Shown piece after piece: positions 1 through 12,191 of a stretch of DNA of 64,000 nucleotides. Below the pieces are notes generated by a model. That model did not search any database. It saw only the letters and a program-made list of their open reading frames with translations, and was not told the origin of the DNA. The translations under genes were made by a program, and so were the position numbers. This DNA comes from Lineolata rhizophorae (Eukaryota; Ascomycota; Dothideomycetes; Lineolatales; Lineolataceae): positions 7,178 to 71,177 of the forward strand of contig MU001697.1 in NCBI GenBank assembly GCA_010093515.1, written 5' to 3'. How positions within the stretch are numbered: position 1 is the stretch's first letter; every line of letters begins with the position of its first letter.

Positions 1-231
1 GGAGGAGGAGGAGGAGGAGGAGGCGGTGGGAGATTTGGACGGGTCGGAGGAGGAAGAGGCGTGGAGGCCGTGGTGGAAAGTTGATAGCAGGTGTGAGGGG
101 AGGCGCAGGTGGTCGGAGAGGGGCACTGTGTAAGTGCGGAGGGAGGAGAGCTCGGCGAGGGAATGCAAAAGGAGCAGGAGGAGGAGGGTGAGGGCGACGA
201 GGAGGGTCTTGCGCGAGGAAAGGACAGGCAT
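1..231 (-). CDS. N-terminus of a secretory or type II membrane protein (partial)
   Basis: An open frame runs from an ATG at 231 to the window edge, giving 77 codons with no stop. It starts MPVLSSRKTLLVAL and continues into an almost unbroken leucine run (residues 10-22) preceded by Arg-Lys, which is the pattern of an N-terminal signal anchor. A stalk-like region follows that ends in a run of seven serines encoded by the GGA/TCC repeat at the window start. The layout (short basic cytosolic tail, one membrane helix, Ser-rich stem) is typical of Golgi glycosyltransferases, but the catalytic domain lies outside the window. A cleaved signal peptide is equally possible. Family unknown. Confidence 0.6.
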   Translation of the reverse strand, partial: MPVLSSRKTLLVALTLLLLLLLHSLAELSSLRTYTVPLSDHLRLPSHLLSTFHHGLHASSSSDPSKSPTASSSSSSS

Positions 232-2733
232 TGGTATCGTGGCAACAGTGGGTTTGAAGTCGAGTCGATGGAGAGAAACAAGGCGAAAGGGGCAAACAGA
301 TGGAGGAAAGAGCAGGGCAAAGGACAAAGAAGCGGCGCCTTCGGACGTCTAGAGAACTGGGAAAACAGGGTTGTTTGCTGGAGGCACGATGCCGGCAGAC
401 AAAGGAAAGAAAGAGGGCCGAGAGCCAGCGTCCTGTCCGCTTCACGGGCGGTCGCCGGTGCGCAAGTGATGGGGCCGCATGACCGGAATGCAGAGGTTCG
501 AAAGAGGGCAATGAAACGTGGGACAGGCCGGCCCGGATTGCGTGTGTGCGGCGAGAGGGAGCGCGCGCGGGCGGACAAGGAGGAAAGGAGAACGGCGGCG
601 GCGCCGAGGAAGCCGGCGCGGCAACCTTCACGACGGCATACAACCTCTTAAAGGGCAAGTGAAGAGGGGGGAAGGGCGCCCAAGGCCGAACACGCGTCCC
701 CAAGGGGCCCAGCTGCTAAAGGACCCGCCCACCGCGCCATCGCGGCGCCAACTGGGCCTTCAATCGGCGCCGGCGGCGCGCCGGCTCCGTTCGCGCCATC
801 GAACGCTGCGGCGCGCCCACAAGCGCAGTCACGCCCGGGCGCACGGGGAAGAGAAGCAGAAACAGGAGGAGGAGGCGGGCGAGGAGGACAAGGCGGCGGG
901 CATCGCCGTTCGTTGTCGCGGTTGTCGTTGTCGCACATGCAGGAACCGCCGGCCACTTGCAGGGCGGACCGGGGCCTGTGCCGCGCGGGTGTGGCGCCGC
1001 GGCGGCCAATCAGCTTCGGGGCCTTGAAACGGGGACGGAATGGGATAGCGCCGGGACTGGGTGGGTGGTCTCGATTCAGGGAAACTGTTCCAGTCTCCGT
1101 TTTCTGCTCGGGCTGCCCTGTGCGAACTGGAAACGGTGTTGAGCCTTCAATGCTAGGTTCTCATCATCGCTGCAAGGGGAAAGAGGAAAGAGGACAACAG
1201 GCATCTTGGTTCTACCCGAATACATTTTACTTCACGGAGTCGTTGACCGCACGGTTCGGACACTGTTCACTTCAAGAAACTGCGGTCTAGCACTCTCGTC
1301 CAGGCCAGAGGTGACCGGACGACATCATCCATCGTTGCGTAGGGTATTGTGCGAGTTTACACATACTCCGCATATGCGTGCTGTCGTTGCCGGCCCTCAG
1401 CATCAACATGATACTTATTCCTAAATCTTCAGATATCTACCCACCCTTCCACACGACCTCCAAATAGGCCTAAACCCCACTCCAGCAAATCCATTCCTTG
1501 TCCCCTTCCCGCCAAATAACCCCTTAGTCAATATCCCTCCCCGAATCTACACCTCCTTTCGAAATCCCCATCCACCGCCGAGCTCCCGAACCGCGCCACC
1601 TTCATCCGCTCTCCGCAGCACCCCTCGGCCAGCTAGGAAGCAATGTCCGCAAAGCTCATGGCATCCCCCACCTCCTCTGTCCACCGGAAAACCAGGACAG
1701 AACCAGCAATTGCACCCAAAAGGCAGCTCCGCGCCTTTGACCACTGCTTCTCGAGCCACAGACAGACACCGTGGCCACCATAAAACCCCCTGAGAAGGCG
1801 ACCACGGACACTCACTGACTCCACTCACTGTCGTCTTCCGCCGAGCATACCCGTAGGACCGACGACCGCGACACACCCATCTCGCCCCGGCTAACCACCG
1901 TACCTGAACGTTCTTGTCCGACCCGGCGGTGGCCCTATGCGACATGTACATGCGGTAAGATATGCAAGGTGCCGTTCCGGGCAACGCGTGATAAGCATCG
2001 AGGTAGGTATGTACATAGGTAGGATCATTCGGAGCCGCGCCGCAGGGCTGAAAGCGGCTCCGGATCGCTCCGCGTTGGTCCGTCCCGTCTACCGGGGTGA
2101 AATGTTCGGCTGGTTCCTGGTGGCCTTCAAACCGAATGAATAGTAATCAGACGACGACCAAGTTGACTTCTGGCAACAACGTCAAATGCCTATTGGACTG
2201 CTGCTCAACCAGGATATCCGACTCCGGCCAATCGTATCATGCAACATGTGGGCGGGATGTGTCCTTGGACGCGGCTGAGCTTCCTAGGCGCAGACGCCCC
2301 GACTTGCTTTAACTCAAACCTTGGACAGACGACAAGTCCCGCGTTCCCTAGGTGATTCTAGAATAGCGCCAGTCCAGCATCGTTACCAAAACTCCTACTC
2401 GCCCAACGCGATCATACGCACCCGGTTGAGCAAGAAAAGCGTCTTTGGCAGCTCTGTTGGCACACTCTCGTCCTCACTACCTAAAACCTAGCCGTTTTCC
2501 AAAAGCCAAAAAAAAAAAAAAGGAACAAGCAGCCTCTCTTGCCAAGCCTATCATTCCTCGTTGCAGCCCAGCAGAACAAGCATAAAGTACTCGCCCACTC
2601 CAACTCCGGAGAGACGTCGAAACTTCGTGCAACCCGTTGTTGCCAATGCTCGAGCGAGTCAGCCCGCATTCCACCCCCACCAGGAAACACCGCCACTCGA
2701 AAGATTCCAGCCGCACATCACACCACACGCCAC
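232..2733. other. Intergenic, promoter side of the first gene
   Basis: No supported gene in 2.5 kb. Open frames here have arginine- and tryptophan-rich compositions unlike proteins. It holds pyrimidine-rich tracts (about 1440-1640 and 2540-2720), a 13-nt A run near 2508-2521, and TAGGTA-type words around 2004-2025. The left part must carry the promoter of the gene at 1-231 and the right part the 3' flank of the MFS gene. Confidence 0.5.
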
Positions 2734-4869
2734 CTAGTACGTGTAGCGGAAGCCCTCCTACGAAAGACGTTAGTATCGTATCGAAGACGGAGTCGAAGAC
2801 CCTGACGATCACATAAATGAGAAACGCGGCAACTCACCTCTCCCTCGATGATCTTCTGGCCGCGCGCCTGCTTCTGATTGTCGATGTAGAACTTGACGTC
2901 GAGCGCGCACACGATGAGGATGTTGAGGCCCGCGCACGCCATGCAGGCCCACAGGCCGGGCAGGTACTTAGGCGCATCCTGGCTCCTGTGCCGCAATGAA
3001 AAGAAATTAGTCTACGCTTCATGAAAAAAGTCTCCCCCTCCCCCCCCCTTTTTTTGTCCTTTGTGACCTTCTTGTTTTTGTCGCACTGCAACGTGGTACG
3101 GCAGAACCGTTGCTGCCGCAGCAGGCACGAGGGGCGGCGAGCGGGACACAAAGGGTAAAAGAACGCAGAGAACACAACGTACCGGAACACCAGGGCGCCC
3201 GCGATGCCACCGACGCCACCCATGCCCACCAGCGACGCGGAGCAGAAGGCGCGCTTCCACTGGCCGCGGATGTTGTTGGCCTGGTACGTCATGGAGATGG
3301 GGATGTTGGCGTTGGCGCCGCCCGTGGTGAGGAAGACGGCGAAGTAGCGGACCGCCTTGTCGGGGTGGTAGCCCATGATCGCGAGGCCGATCAAGGTGAG
3401 GATCGAGTTGAACACGAAGAGCGGGCCGCGGACGTGGAACTTGTCGCCGATCCAGCCGGAGATCATCATGAGGATGGCGGCGAAGGCGAACGGAGGCGCG
3501 ACGAGGCACTGCGCGGCGCCGACCGAGAAGCCCATCTCGTTGCGGAGGATGAGCGGCATGAAGTACGCGATGGCGTAGGTGACGGTCGTGAGGTCGAAGA
3601 AGAGCATGGCGAAGGCCCAAACCTTCAAGTCCAGGGCAGGGCGCAAAAACTTGCGGAGCTGGAAGGGTTCGAGGTGCGCATCGCCGCGGTCCTTGTTGAC
3701 GCGCGCGATGACGAAATTGATTTCGCGCTGGGTGAGGAACTTCCACGACTTGTGTTTCCCGTCCGGGAAGTCGCAGATGAGCCAGTACCCGATAAAGGCG
3801 AGGACACAGGTTATCTAGAGAGAGAGCTTCAGTATGTGTGGCCTCGAGAAATTGCCGCGGCTGCGAGCATGAACTTGTAACCTTCATGCCGCGCCTGCGG
3901 GACGTAGCCAAAAGAATCACCAAGCAACATGGGGAAGACGTACAATTCCTTCCATAACGAAGATCCATCGCCAACCGCCCATTCCAGCGAGGCCTTCCAT
4001 CTGCATGAGCTGCATCTCCAATCAGCAAATGTTCTGGCGAGCTGTGTGACACAAGCCGTGAGTGAGATATTCGTACCCCATAGGCGAGTATACCCGCGAG
4101 TGCCGATGCAAAAGAGCCCAAAAGGTAGAAGTAGGCATAGCGCTTGCCCATCTCATCTGTAAACCCGTTAGAATCGTTGCCACATTATCAACCATGGCGT
4201 AGGGAGGCCACAAGCGCGCCAAACACTTACACCGAATATACCAGGTGCTCAACAGGTAGACGCACCCCGGGAAAAAGCCAGCCTCCAAGATACCAAGAAC
4301 AACGCGAAGAGCCGCAAGCGTCTGCCAATCGTTCGCAAAGCCCATGCCAATCATGCAAGCACCCCAGAAAAGAGTGATAGCAGAAAGATGGATACGAGGC
4401 CCAAGCTTGCGGATGATAATGGTCGATGGCGCCTGGAAGGCGACGTAGGTCGTGAAAAACACCAAGGTAATGACGGACTAGATATTCACACGGCACAGTC
4501 AATACCGCAACTCGAAGAGGCGGGTGCACATCAACGGCGTCATACGTAGCGGTAGCCGATATCAAGACGTAACTCGGCTGCCATTCTGCACCGTCCGTGG
4601 TCATTAGCGTTTCGGCCCGTAAGATGGCGCAGTGCGCAAAAGACGACATACCCGGCGATGTTGGCGGCCGAAAGATTGGTGCGGTCCATCAAGCTGACGC
4701 AGTACATGAGGCCGACGATAGTAACCAAGCGGCGGTCAATGCGGCGAATGATTGACTTCTGCTCCGCGGGCGAGAATTCGGACTCGGCATCTTGGGAACT
4801 ATAGTCGTCGCCCTTGCCGTGGACGTCGTCGACGAAGTTCGCGCCGGGCTTCTCGACTTTGGCTGCCAT
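2734..4869 (-). CDS. MFS anion:cation symporter (Dal5/Tna1-like)
   Basis: Proton-coupled plasma-membrane uptake carrier of the fungal allantoate/nicotinate permease family; the substrate cannot be told from sequence. The start MAAKVEKPGANF (ATG 4867-4869) follows the family pattern of an acidic N-tail. The signature SLMDRTNLSAANIAG comes just before the first intron. Reading through about seven short introns gives further family blocks: APSTIIIRKLGPR, LGILEAGFFPGCVYLLSTWY, GWRWIFVMEG, FFDLTTVTYAIAYFMPLIL and YQANNIRGQWKRAF. The last small exon encodes EGFRYTY and then TAG at 2734-2736, and this ending is typical of the family. About twelve membrane segments are expected. One intron near 3000-3180 contains a G/A homopolymer stretch. 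Exon borders were set by phase and are firm at both ends and less certain in the middle. Confidence 0.93.
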
Positions 4870-7800
4870 GGTAGGCGCTGGCTCGCGCGGGCCCGGGAAA
4901 CTTGATGGAAAGAGACGGGAGCTATGGCAAGGGAGAAGTGGCAGGAGGGAAGATTGGCAGCCTTTTGGGCAAAAGAGAAAGACGAGGGAGTGATAGATCG
5001 GCGGAATGAAGAAGCGCCGGGCCACAATCGATCGACTACCACGCGATTGCCACGAGCAGCTACCGGATGCGGTAGGCACGGGCAAACCGGCCAATTAAGG
5101 TTCAGGAAAGCGAGATCGAGGCGCCGAACCACTGGCCCATAGAACAGAGAGCGCAGCGGAGGAGAAGTGAACGAAGCCGAACACCTCCACGCAACCTTGG
5201 CAGAGAAAGAGAAAGAGAATGGAGAGCAATAGAGGCGGAGCTCGAATTGGCAGCGCAGAGATGGGCGGACACGTTCGCCAAGCCTCGACGAGATTCGAAG
5301 CCACCTGGGTCGGCTCCCTCCCGGACCTGAGGTGCAACCACGGTAGTGGCCTCCTTTATCAACGTTCCGCCCAAAGCTTCCCCGCCCAGACGCCTACGCC
5401 TGTCGGCATGGAACCTAGCCAGGCGGGCTGAGGTGCGTAGGTCGTCCGCCGGGGGGGGGGGAGGGGGGCCGGGGGGCGGGACGGGGAGGGTGTCTTTCCA
5501 GCCAGCCCAGCTACCTACTCGCCATTCACCCCTACATACAACCACCTAGCCGCTAGCGGAGTGGGCACCTGCAGTACTACGAAAAGCACTCGCCGCCTCT
5601 GAACCCGGCCGATGGACGACGGGAGTCGCCTTTTGCAGAGCTCGGAGGCACAAGCCGCCCCTCCCTTGCACCCGACGCACGTCAGATCCAATTCGTGCGA
5701 TCTGCCCAAAGAAAGATGGGTGTGTGCGACACGGGCACCGGACAAAGGACTCGAGCGTTAAACAAAAAGAAAAAGGTAAAAAAAAAAAAAAATCTGCCAC
5801 GAAACAACACCGCGCCCGCCACCGAGAGACGCCCCGGCCACTTGGCACCTCCGCTCGTGCTTGATTTCTACGCAACTGCCGCCATTAACTCCGGGGAGTG
5901 CCATCCGACGGGCGCATCGCCAAGCTGAATCAATTCCTTTCGGAGGGGGTACGAGGATCGTCCCCATGCCCCACGTCCGGCGAAAGGACACTGGCGGACT
6001 GGCGATAGACCGCATGGATAACGGACGACATTGAACAAGAGATGTGGTTGGAACGCGGGCCCAGTGGCCAGGCCTTCCTCCGACGGCACATCTCGGCTTG
6101 GCATGCCTTTAGATCCCCGGCCGGCTGGCAGACTTCCCTCGGGCGGCGGGTACCTACCTAACCTACGGCGTAGGTAGTCGTCAGTGTCGCCCCTCGCCGA
6201 GCGGGCAACGGGACCGAGGCTCTCAAGCTGCCGCTTTCCCCGATCAACCTAGGTCAGACACGCAGCAGATCTCCCCAAGGCATGCGGCGCAATTGGAGGG
6301 CGGCAGTTAAGCGTGTCCAAGAACGGCGCATCCCAAACCTTCGGCCTTCTTCCCCCAACAAGCTAAGACGGTCGAACTGTCGATGTATACCCCGGTCGGC
6401 CCTCCGCGCGCTAACTAGCCCCGCCTCCGCACCGCCAAGGCGGCCGCGCCGCTGGTCTTTTTCCCCAGATTCTCGAACGTCCGGGGGGAATTATACCTCG
6501 GTTCGTTCGACGTGAAATGCCAACTGACTTTTGGGGGGTAACTGCGAACCGCGCCGTTTCGTCTGGACAGCAAGTATGAAAGAGGAGTGGCGGGGAGAGA
6601 GCGGGAGCGTTCTCGGCGGACCTGGCTGCGTGCAGATAGTGCCTGCGGGCAGCCAGATAGACTATGCACAGCTTAAATTCGCCAGAAGCTCAACGGACCA
6701 CGTGCCGTGTCGAATACGTGCGTGGGTATGTATCCTCGGATAGGGGCATGGTTTTGTAGCCGGGAGAGAGACACGCAGTGTGTCTGGCGGCCGGGATCTT
6801 GCCTACGCCCCCCACACTCGACCGGACCGGCGATATATATAAGGAATAGGTACCCCTACGTACATATTCGGTGCTCCGAACCACAACGTACCTACCCATC
6901 TATTCTGGACTCCAAGGGCAAACATATCCATGCATGCCACGATAGTCTCGCGCGACGCTGATGTAAATTAAGCAACAGAACCACAAGAGGGGGGGGGGTC
7001 TCACCGTCCCTGCGCCAGGTTGCTGGAATGCGCTTGGGTCGTTGCTAGCGAGATCGCAAGGGCTGGGCCAAGCGGCCGCACGGCGCTTCCCCCTCAGGTA
7101 ACACGGAGTGGCGCTTTGGAAGATGCGCGTTTCGACGCATCGGGCTCGCGCAGCATACGCATCCACTTAGTCCCTCGAGTCCAAATCATGCCCGGTTTGC
7201 CATGCGCGCGGATTGTTTCGTTTGCGACCACCTCGCACGGACAGTCGATTGCGCATCTACCGCGCCGACAGCCCTCGACTACAACGTCCCTCCGTCGCCG
7301 GCGCCGCCACCACAAACCCTAAACTACCTGAGGTAAGTCTGCGATTCTCCCCTCGGTGTAGGCCTCGGGGCTTCGCCTCCGCCAGCTCCCTCGAGCGCCA
7401 AACTGCCTCGGCCCAACAGTCTGGGCAGCGCCGCCCAGGCTCGAAGTGCTCTCCTCCGCACGTTAGCGGCGGCGCGCGCAGCAACCCGTCACGGCAACGA
7501 ACATCGAACGAGATTTTGGCCTTCGTCCGAGGGATGAAGTATGTAGGTCGGTAGTAGTTGTGGATTTGCTGGCCCCAGATGCGCGCGCTAGGCTCAAAAA
7601 GAGGAATCCTCCGCGTGGAGAACCAGCGGGAGGGATGGCGGAACAAACCCGATGCTGCGCGGCGTGGCGCGCGCAGCTCGGCGCATGGTGGCGCTAAATG
7701 GGTGCCAATCGTGCCTCTGTGGTTCCGTGCCCATCCATGCTTCGACGTCAAGGTAAGAAAACTGGATACGCAATTCGGAGGTGGGCTTTTCGTTTCGGCC

Positions 7801-8810
7801 GAGGTGTCTAGCTTGCGGTGGCTCGCTTGAAGTCTGGGGTGCATGCTCCGGGACCCAAACTGACAAATGAGAGGCAGATTGGCGGTTTGGAAGCCGAGGC
7901 ATGTACCGAAATAGGAAATTTTCCAATATCTTTGCCACGTCTGGCCACGACTTGGTTCGCATGACATCGTAGGTTGGCTCTTGACGAGAATCTTGCTCGA
8001 TTGTGGCCTTATAGTGGTCCGATAATGGCCGTATAATTGCTCTCGATGGTAGACCCTCTGTGGATCTCGGGACTCTCCTCGTTCGTAGCGGATGAAGGAT
8101 CCTGAACCTAGGTAGTGAACTATTCGTGGTAATGGAATTGACGATGTGCCAGACGCTCTGCCAGTGTCGGTCGAAGGAAGATGCAAACGAGCGTACCAGC
8201 CCAGCTGGCCGGGTGCCTGTGCGTCCCGCATGCCGGAGTGCTAGGATGGGCACGCACAATGCGCCGAAGATCCTTTCAAGGGTTGCCGCGCATGAGTTCT
8301 GAAGGACCCGGATTATTCTCGAGGCTAGGCAGTTAGAAGTGGAGATGCGAAGTGGGAAGGGGATTTTGGAAGATACTGCGACTCAGGCACAAGTTAATTG
8401 GGCACCGTGGTCAAGGGCAAGGGGACTAAAAGTTACAAATTAGTGTTTACCAGGGCGACAGGGTGTTACAGAGGTGTATGTAGCACACTGGGGAAGAACA
8501 GACGCCAATATAGAACACAACCCGGACAAGGGGAACTTGGGGAATCTGTCCGCAGAAAACGACAGTGCAAGGGGACCAAAAGCAAAGAACGCTAAGCCAT
8601 CGAGAAAAGAAGGAGCAAGGACACTCGGGCCTTGACAACACAGAGCCAATCCGCTCCATTTGCGGAGAACAAATGAAATCGCAACGGGAAACGACGGGGT
8701 TGCCGGCCAACAAGGCCGGGAGTGGATCCGAACAGTAGGATGCAATGCGCGCAAACCTCAACGCAAGAGTGTTTCCACCTCTCCAACCTCATCCGACAGC
8801 TCTTCGACGT
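4870..8810. other. Long intergenic region without a supported gene
   Basis: Nearly 4 kb separate the 5' end of the MFS gene from the 3' end of the Rab4 gene. It holds a G-rich run (about 5451-5490), an A run near 5780, several TAGGTA/TACCTA words (about 6149-6180 and 6845-6900) and a stop-poor stretch on the minus strand (7257-8259) where two long frames overlap. Neither frame looks like a protein: both are rich in Arg and Ser and lack a recognisable domain. A non-coding RNA or a multi-exon orphan gene cannot be excluded. Confidence 0.5.
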
Positions 8811-10235
8811 TTAGCAGCATCCTCTCCTCCCTCGCCTCCTACCGTCAAGCCTAAACACCTCCTCCCACTCCTGCAGCCCGCTCATCATCCACGAATTCAC
8901 GCCAGTCCTTCTTCTCCGCCTCCTTCTCGCCCCCGTCATCCCATCCTCGACGGTGAGCCCGCTCTTGATGCTCCCACCATCTGACCCGCCCGCCCCTCCC
9001 CATCCGCCTCCATAATCCCCGTACTGGATCCCGCTAGCCGGATCATCCGGATCGATCTCGCCAAGCTCGATCTTGGTCAGGATCATACGCGCCAAACGAG
9101 CGAACAACTCGTCGACGTTTGCGCCCGTCAGCGCGCTGACCTCGACCGCGACGACCACGTCCTGGGTCGACGCCCACCGCGACGCGTCCTCGAGCTCGAC
9201 CTCGCGGCCCTCGGGCGCGACCGTCGCCGTGTTCTGCGCGCCCAGGCCCAGCCCCCTGCTCGAGGCCACCGACCCCCGCTGGTCCGCCGTCGGGAACGAG
9301 CGCTGGCTAGTCGCGCTCGACGGCGTCGCGGGCGGCTGGGAGGGAGGCGTGGCGTCGAGGAGGGACGGCTCGTAGTAGGGCGGAGCCGTCGTCGCCGCCG
9401 CCGCTTCGGCCGGCCCGGCTCCCTGCTGGTGGTGCTCGTCGAGGTCGGCCTTGTTGCCGGCGAGGACGACGGTGAGGTGCGGCGAGGCGAGGGCGCGGGC
9501 GTCGCTGAGGAAGTTGGGGAGCGAGCGGAAGGAGGCGTGCGAGGCGATGTCGTAGACGAGGATGGCGCCGGCGGCGCCGCGGTAGTAGGAGCGCGACACG
9601 GCGCGGAAGCGCTCCGTGCCGGCCGTGTCCCAAAGCTGAGCAGGGCGAGGAGCGGTGTGAGCTTCCCGACTGGAGTTGTGCGGTTCGACGTGTCGCGTCG
9701 CCTATCTCCCACCGCCACACGAAACGTTCGTTCCCATCAGGAGAGACGTACTTGTAGCTTTATTCGCTTGCGCCGTGCCCCGCTTCCCACCTTGACAATC
9801 TTGGAGGCAAATTCAACCCCGATTGTTTGCGAGGTCAAGACCCGCCCTGCCCGGGTTGGTGAGCTTCAAGTTTCGGCCGGGCCATGGAGATAAGGGAATG
9901 CTCGGGGCGTACATTCGTTCTTGACAAATCGATGCAGGAGGCAGGATCTATCCTCCAAGCGTCAGATAGATATTCTACGGCGACATGTCGCGTATCGCGA
10001 CGGAGAAGAAAGCGGGCAAGGCGACATACTTTCCGCACCCGCTGGGACCGAGAAGGATGATCTTCGCCAGATAGTCGTACATGCTCCCCAGCTCCTGCGC
10101 ACTCGTGTCAGTACGCTATTTGCGCCACGCTACGGCGCGCCGCAACTCGATGGGGCCGTCCAAACGGACCTGGTTCGTCTGCACTCCCACGGAGGAGTTG
10201 GTCGACGTGGTCGAGGGAGCCCGTTGGCGGACCAT
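8811..10235 (-). CDS. Rab4/Ypt4-family small GTPase with large insertion
   Basis: Endosomal-recycling Rab GTPase of the fungal Rab4/Ypt4 type. Five exons give 361 residues: 10170-10235, 10030-10094, 9913-9947, 9752-9846 and 8811-9635. All phases agree, and intron 1 shows a TACTGAC branch site. Nucleotide-binding motifs in order are GPSGCGKS (38-45), SQTIGVEF (switch I), WDTAGTERF (89-97), NKAD (148-151) and SAL (254-256). The C-terminus ends in GCC, the double-cysteine geranylgeranylation site. The run VGSGARRKRIKLQLWDTAG is characteristic of the Rab4 group. The oddity is about 75 extra residues (155-228), rich in Ala, Pro, Ser and Gln, between the G4 and G5 motifs, where Rabs normally have a short segment. 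An internal Met (residue 27) could serve as an alternative start. The family is near certain. Confidence 0.93.
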
Positions 10236-10978
10236 GGCGACAAGCCGTCTTCTCGACGAGAAGCGAACGGATAACAATAATACCGGGCGAAAGAGGACGG
10301 CAGAAGGCACTCGAACTCGACGCAAGCGGCGCCGTGGAGAAGCTCGGCGCAAAAAAGACGCGCGAGAGGTGAGAGGTCCAGGATCGTAGGTACAAGGCAG
10401 CGGGTGGTGGCGCCGGCACCCGCGCGGCGCCGCGTCGGACTTTGGTGCGCCCGGCTGCACCGCCGGGCGCCGCCCGATCCCTGCGTCCCCGGCCGCCGCG
10501 ATAAGCGTCACCAGCCACAGATCGGCCAGGACGGGCGCCGTCTGTCGCACATGCTGTCTCGCGCGCGGGTTCCTGGCCCCCGTCTGCGCCGTCCAGACGC
10601 GCGGAAACAAGACGAGTCCGCTTCCCGTCGCGGCATGCCGCGCAAACTGCAGCCTCGCCGCCACGGGCACCGTCAGCACGCACGCAGCAGCACGGCCACG
10701 GCGTCGGCGAGATGCGAGTCGCCGAGGCCCCTTGCAGCGCTTGGTCGAGTCCTTCACGTCATCCCGGCTGTTGACGCTGCACGCCGCTGTCGCGTGCCTT
10801 TCTTCACCTTCCCACTCCCTTTCCCGTCTCCACACCCGCATTTCCTCCCAAGAGTCATCCTCTCTCCCTCAGGTCTGCTTCATGGTTCCATGCTAGCCAA
10901 GCGTCTCGCGCTTTCCTATTCTCATTTCCAGCGGTGCATTCGTTTCCTCGGTCACTGGACCCGCAGCTTTCCGGCGCC
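10236..10978. other. Divergent promoter region, Rab4 / PAF-acetylhydrolase-like
   Basis: 743 bases between two divergently transcribed genes. The half next to the esterase gene is strongly pyrimidine-rich (about 10797-10872, ending CCCTCAGG), as is common around fungal transcription starts. It could also be the 3' end of an intron in the 5' leader. No gene is seen. Confidence 0.5.
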
Positions 10979-12155
10979 ATGTCCTCGTGGCTCTCCCGAC
11001 TCAGCCCATCGCCTTCGTTTCCCGAGTACGCGGGCCCGTACAAGGTCGGCTCCATCGACGTCGAGCTGCCCGTGGCCGAGCTGGACTCCCCGAGCCCGGC
11101 TCCGGACCCGTCCATCAACACCGTAGCCTTCCGCGTCTTCTACCCGTGCGGCCCCGGGAACGGCAAGGAGCGGCCGGTCCGCTGGATACCAAACCCGCAG
11201 CGCGGCTACGTCAGCGCGTACGCGCAATTCCTAGGAGCCAACTCGACCTTATCGAACATCTTCAGCGCGCTCCCGCAGCCCCTGTACGCGACAAGTCTTC
11301 CCGTGCGCCGAAACGCGCCCCTTCTGCCGCCCGATGGACTCTCGTCGAGCCGGTGGCCTGTCCTGTTCTTCTCTCACGGCCTCGGAGGGTCCAGGAATGC
11401 CTACTCGCACTTGGTTGGCACCCTCGCGAGCTACGGCCTCGTCGTCCTGGCTCCGGATCACCGTGATGGCAGCTCGCCCATCGCATATGTTCGTGCGACT
11501 TCTGCTTCCGATGCTAGGACAGTGCCATACGTCCGTCTTTCCCATCAGCCGCGCCCAGATGTCTTCTCCGGACGGGACGCGCAACTGCGCGTGCGGCTGT
11601 GGGAGCTGGGGCTGTTGCATGATGTGATTCTAAAGCTCGACACGGGTGCCAAGCTAACGAACCTTGACCCCAACCTCTCCAACGGAAGCGCATCTCCGGC
11701 CTCGCCCGCAGAAGGAGCCGACGATGACCACCTCGCCATGTTCCGCAACCGTCTCGACGTGCACTCCCCGGGCAAGATCGCCGTCGCCGGCCACAGCTTC
11801 GGCGCCGCCACCGCGCTCCAATTCGCCAAGTCCGTCTTCTACCACGGCCTCGCCTCGCAGCCCCGCGACGCCCACGACGCCCCCGGCCACGCCTACGCCC
11901 CGCTCTTCATCCCCGCGCCCTCCTCCCCGCTCGTCGCGCAGATCACGCCCGCCACGCCCATTCTCCTCCTCGACCCCTGGTGCCTCCCCCTCCGCAGCCC
12001 CGCGACCCGCCGCCTCTGGGCCCGCCCCGTCCCCGCCTACCGCGCCAACAGCAGCGGCAGCACCCCCGCCCTCGCTGTCCTCTCCGAGTCCTTCTACAAC
12101 TGGCGCGCTCACCTCCGCACCACGCTCCGCGCGCTCTCGGAGCGGCCCGCAGCCC

Positions 12156-12191
<36 letters not shown>

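Noticed and set aside
3012-4151. 379-codon minus-strand frame across the MFS gene
   Set aside because: It is out of frame over the large MFS exon and reads through introns; the correct frame gives MFS motifs.
7257-8259. Two overlapping minus-strand frames of 324 and 221 codons as genes
   Set aside because: Arg/Ser-rich composition with no domain, signal or consistent codon preference; they overlap each other in different frames.
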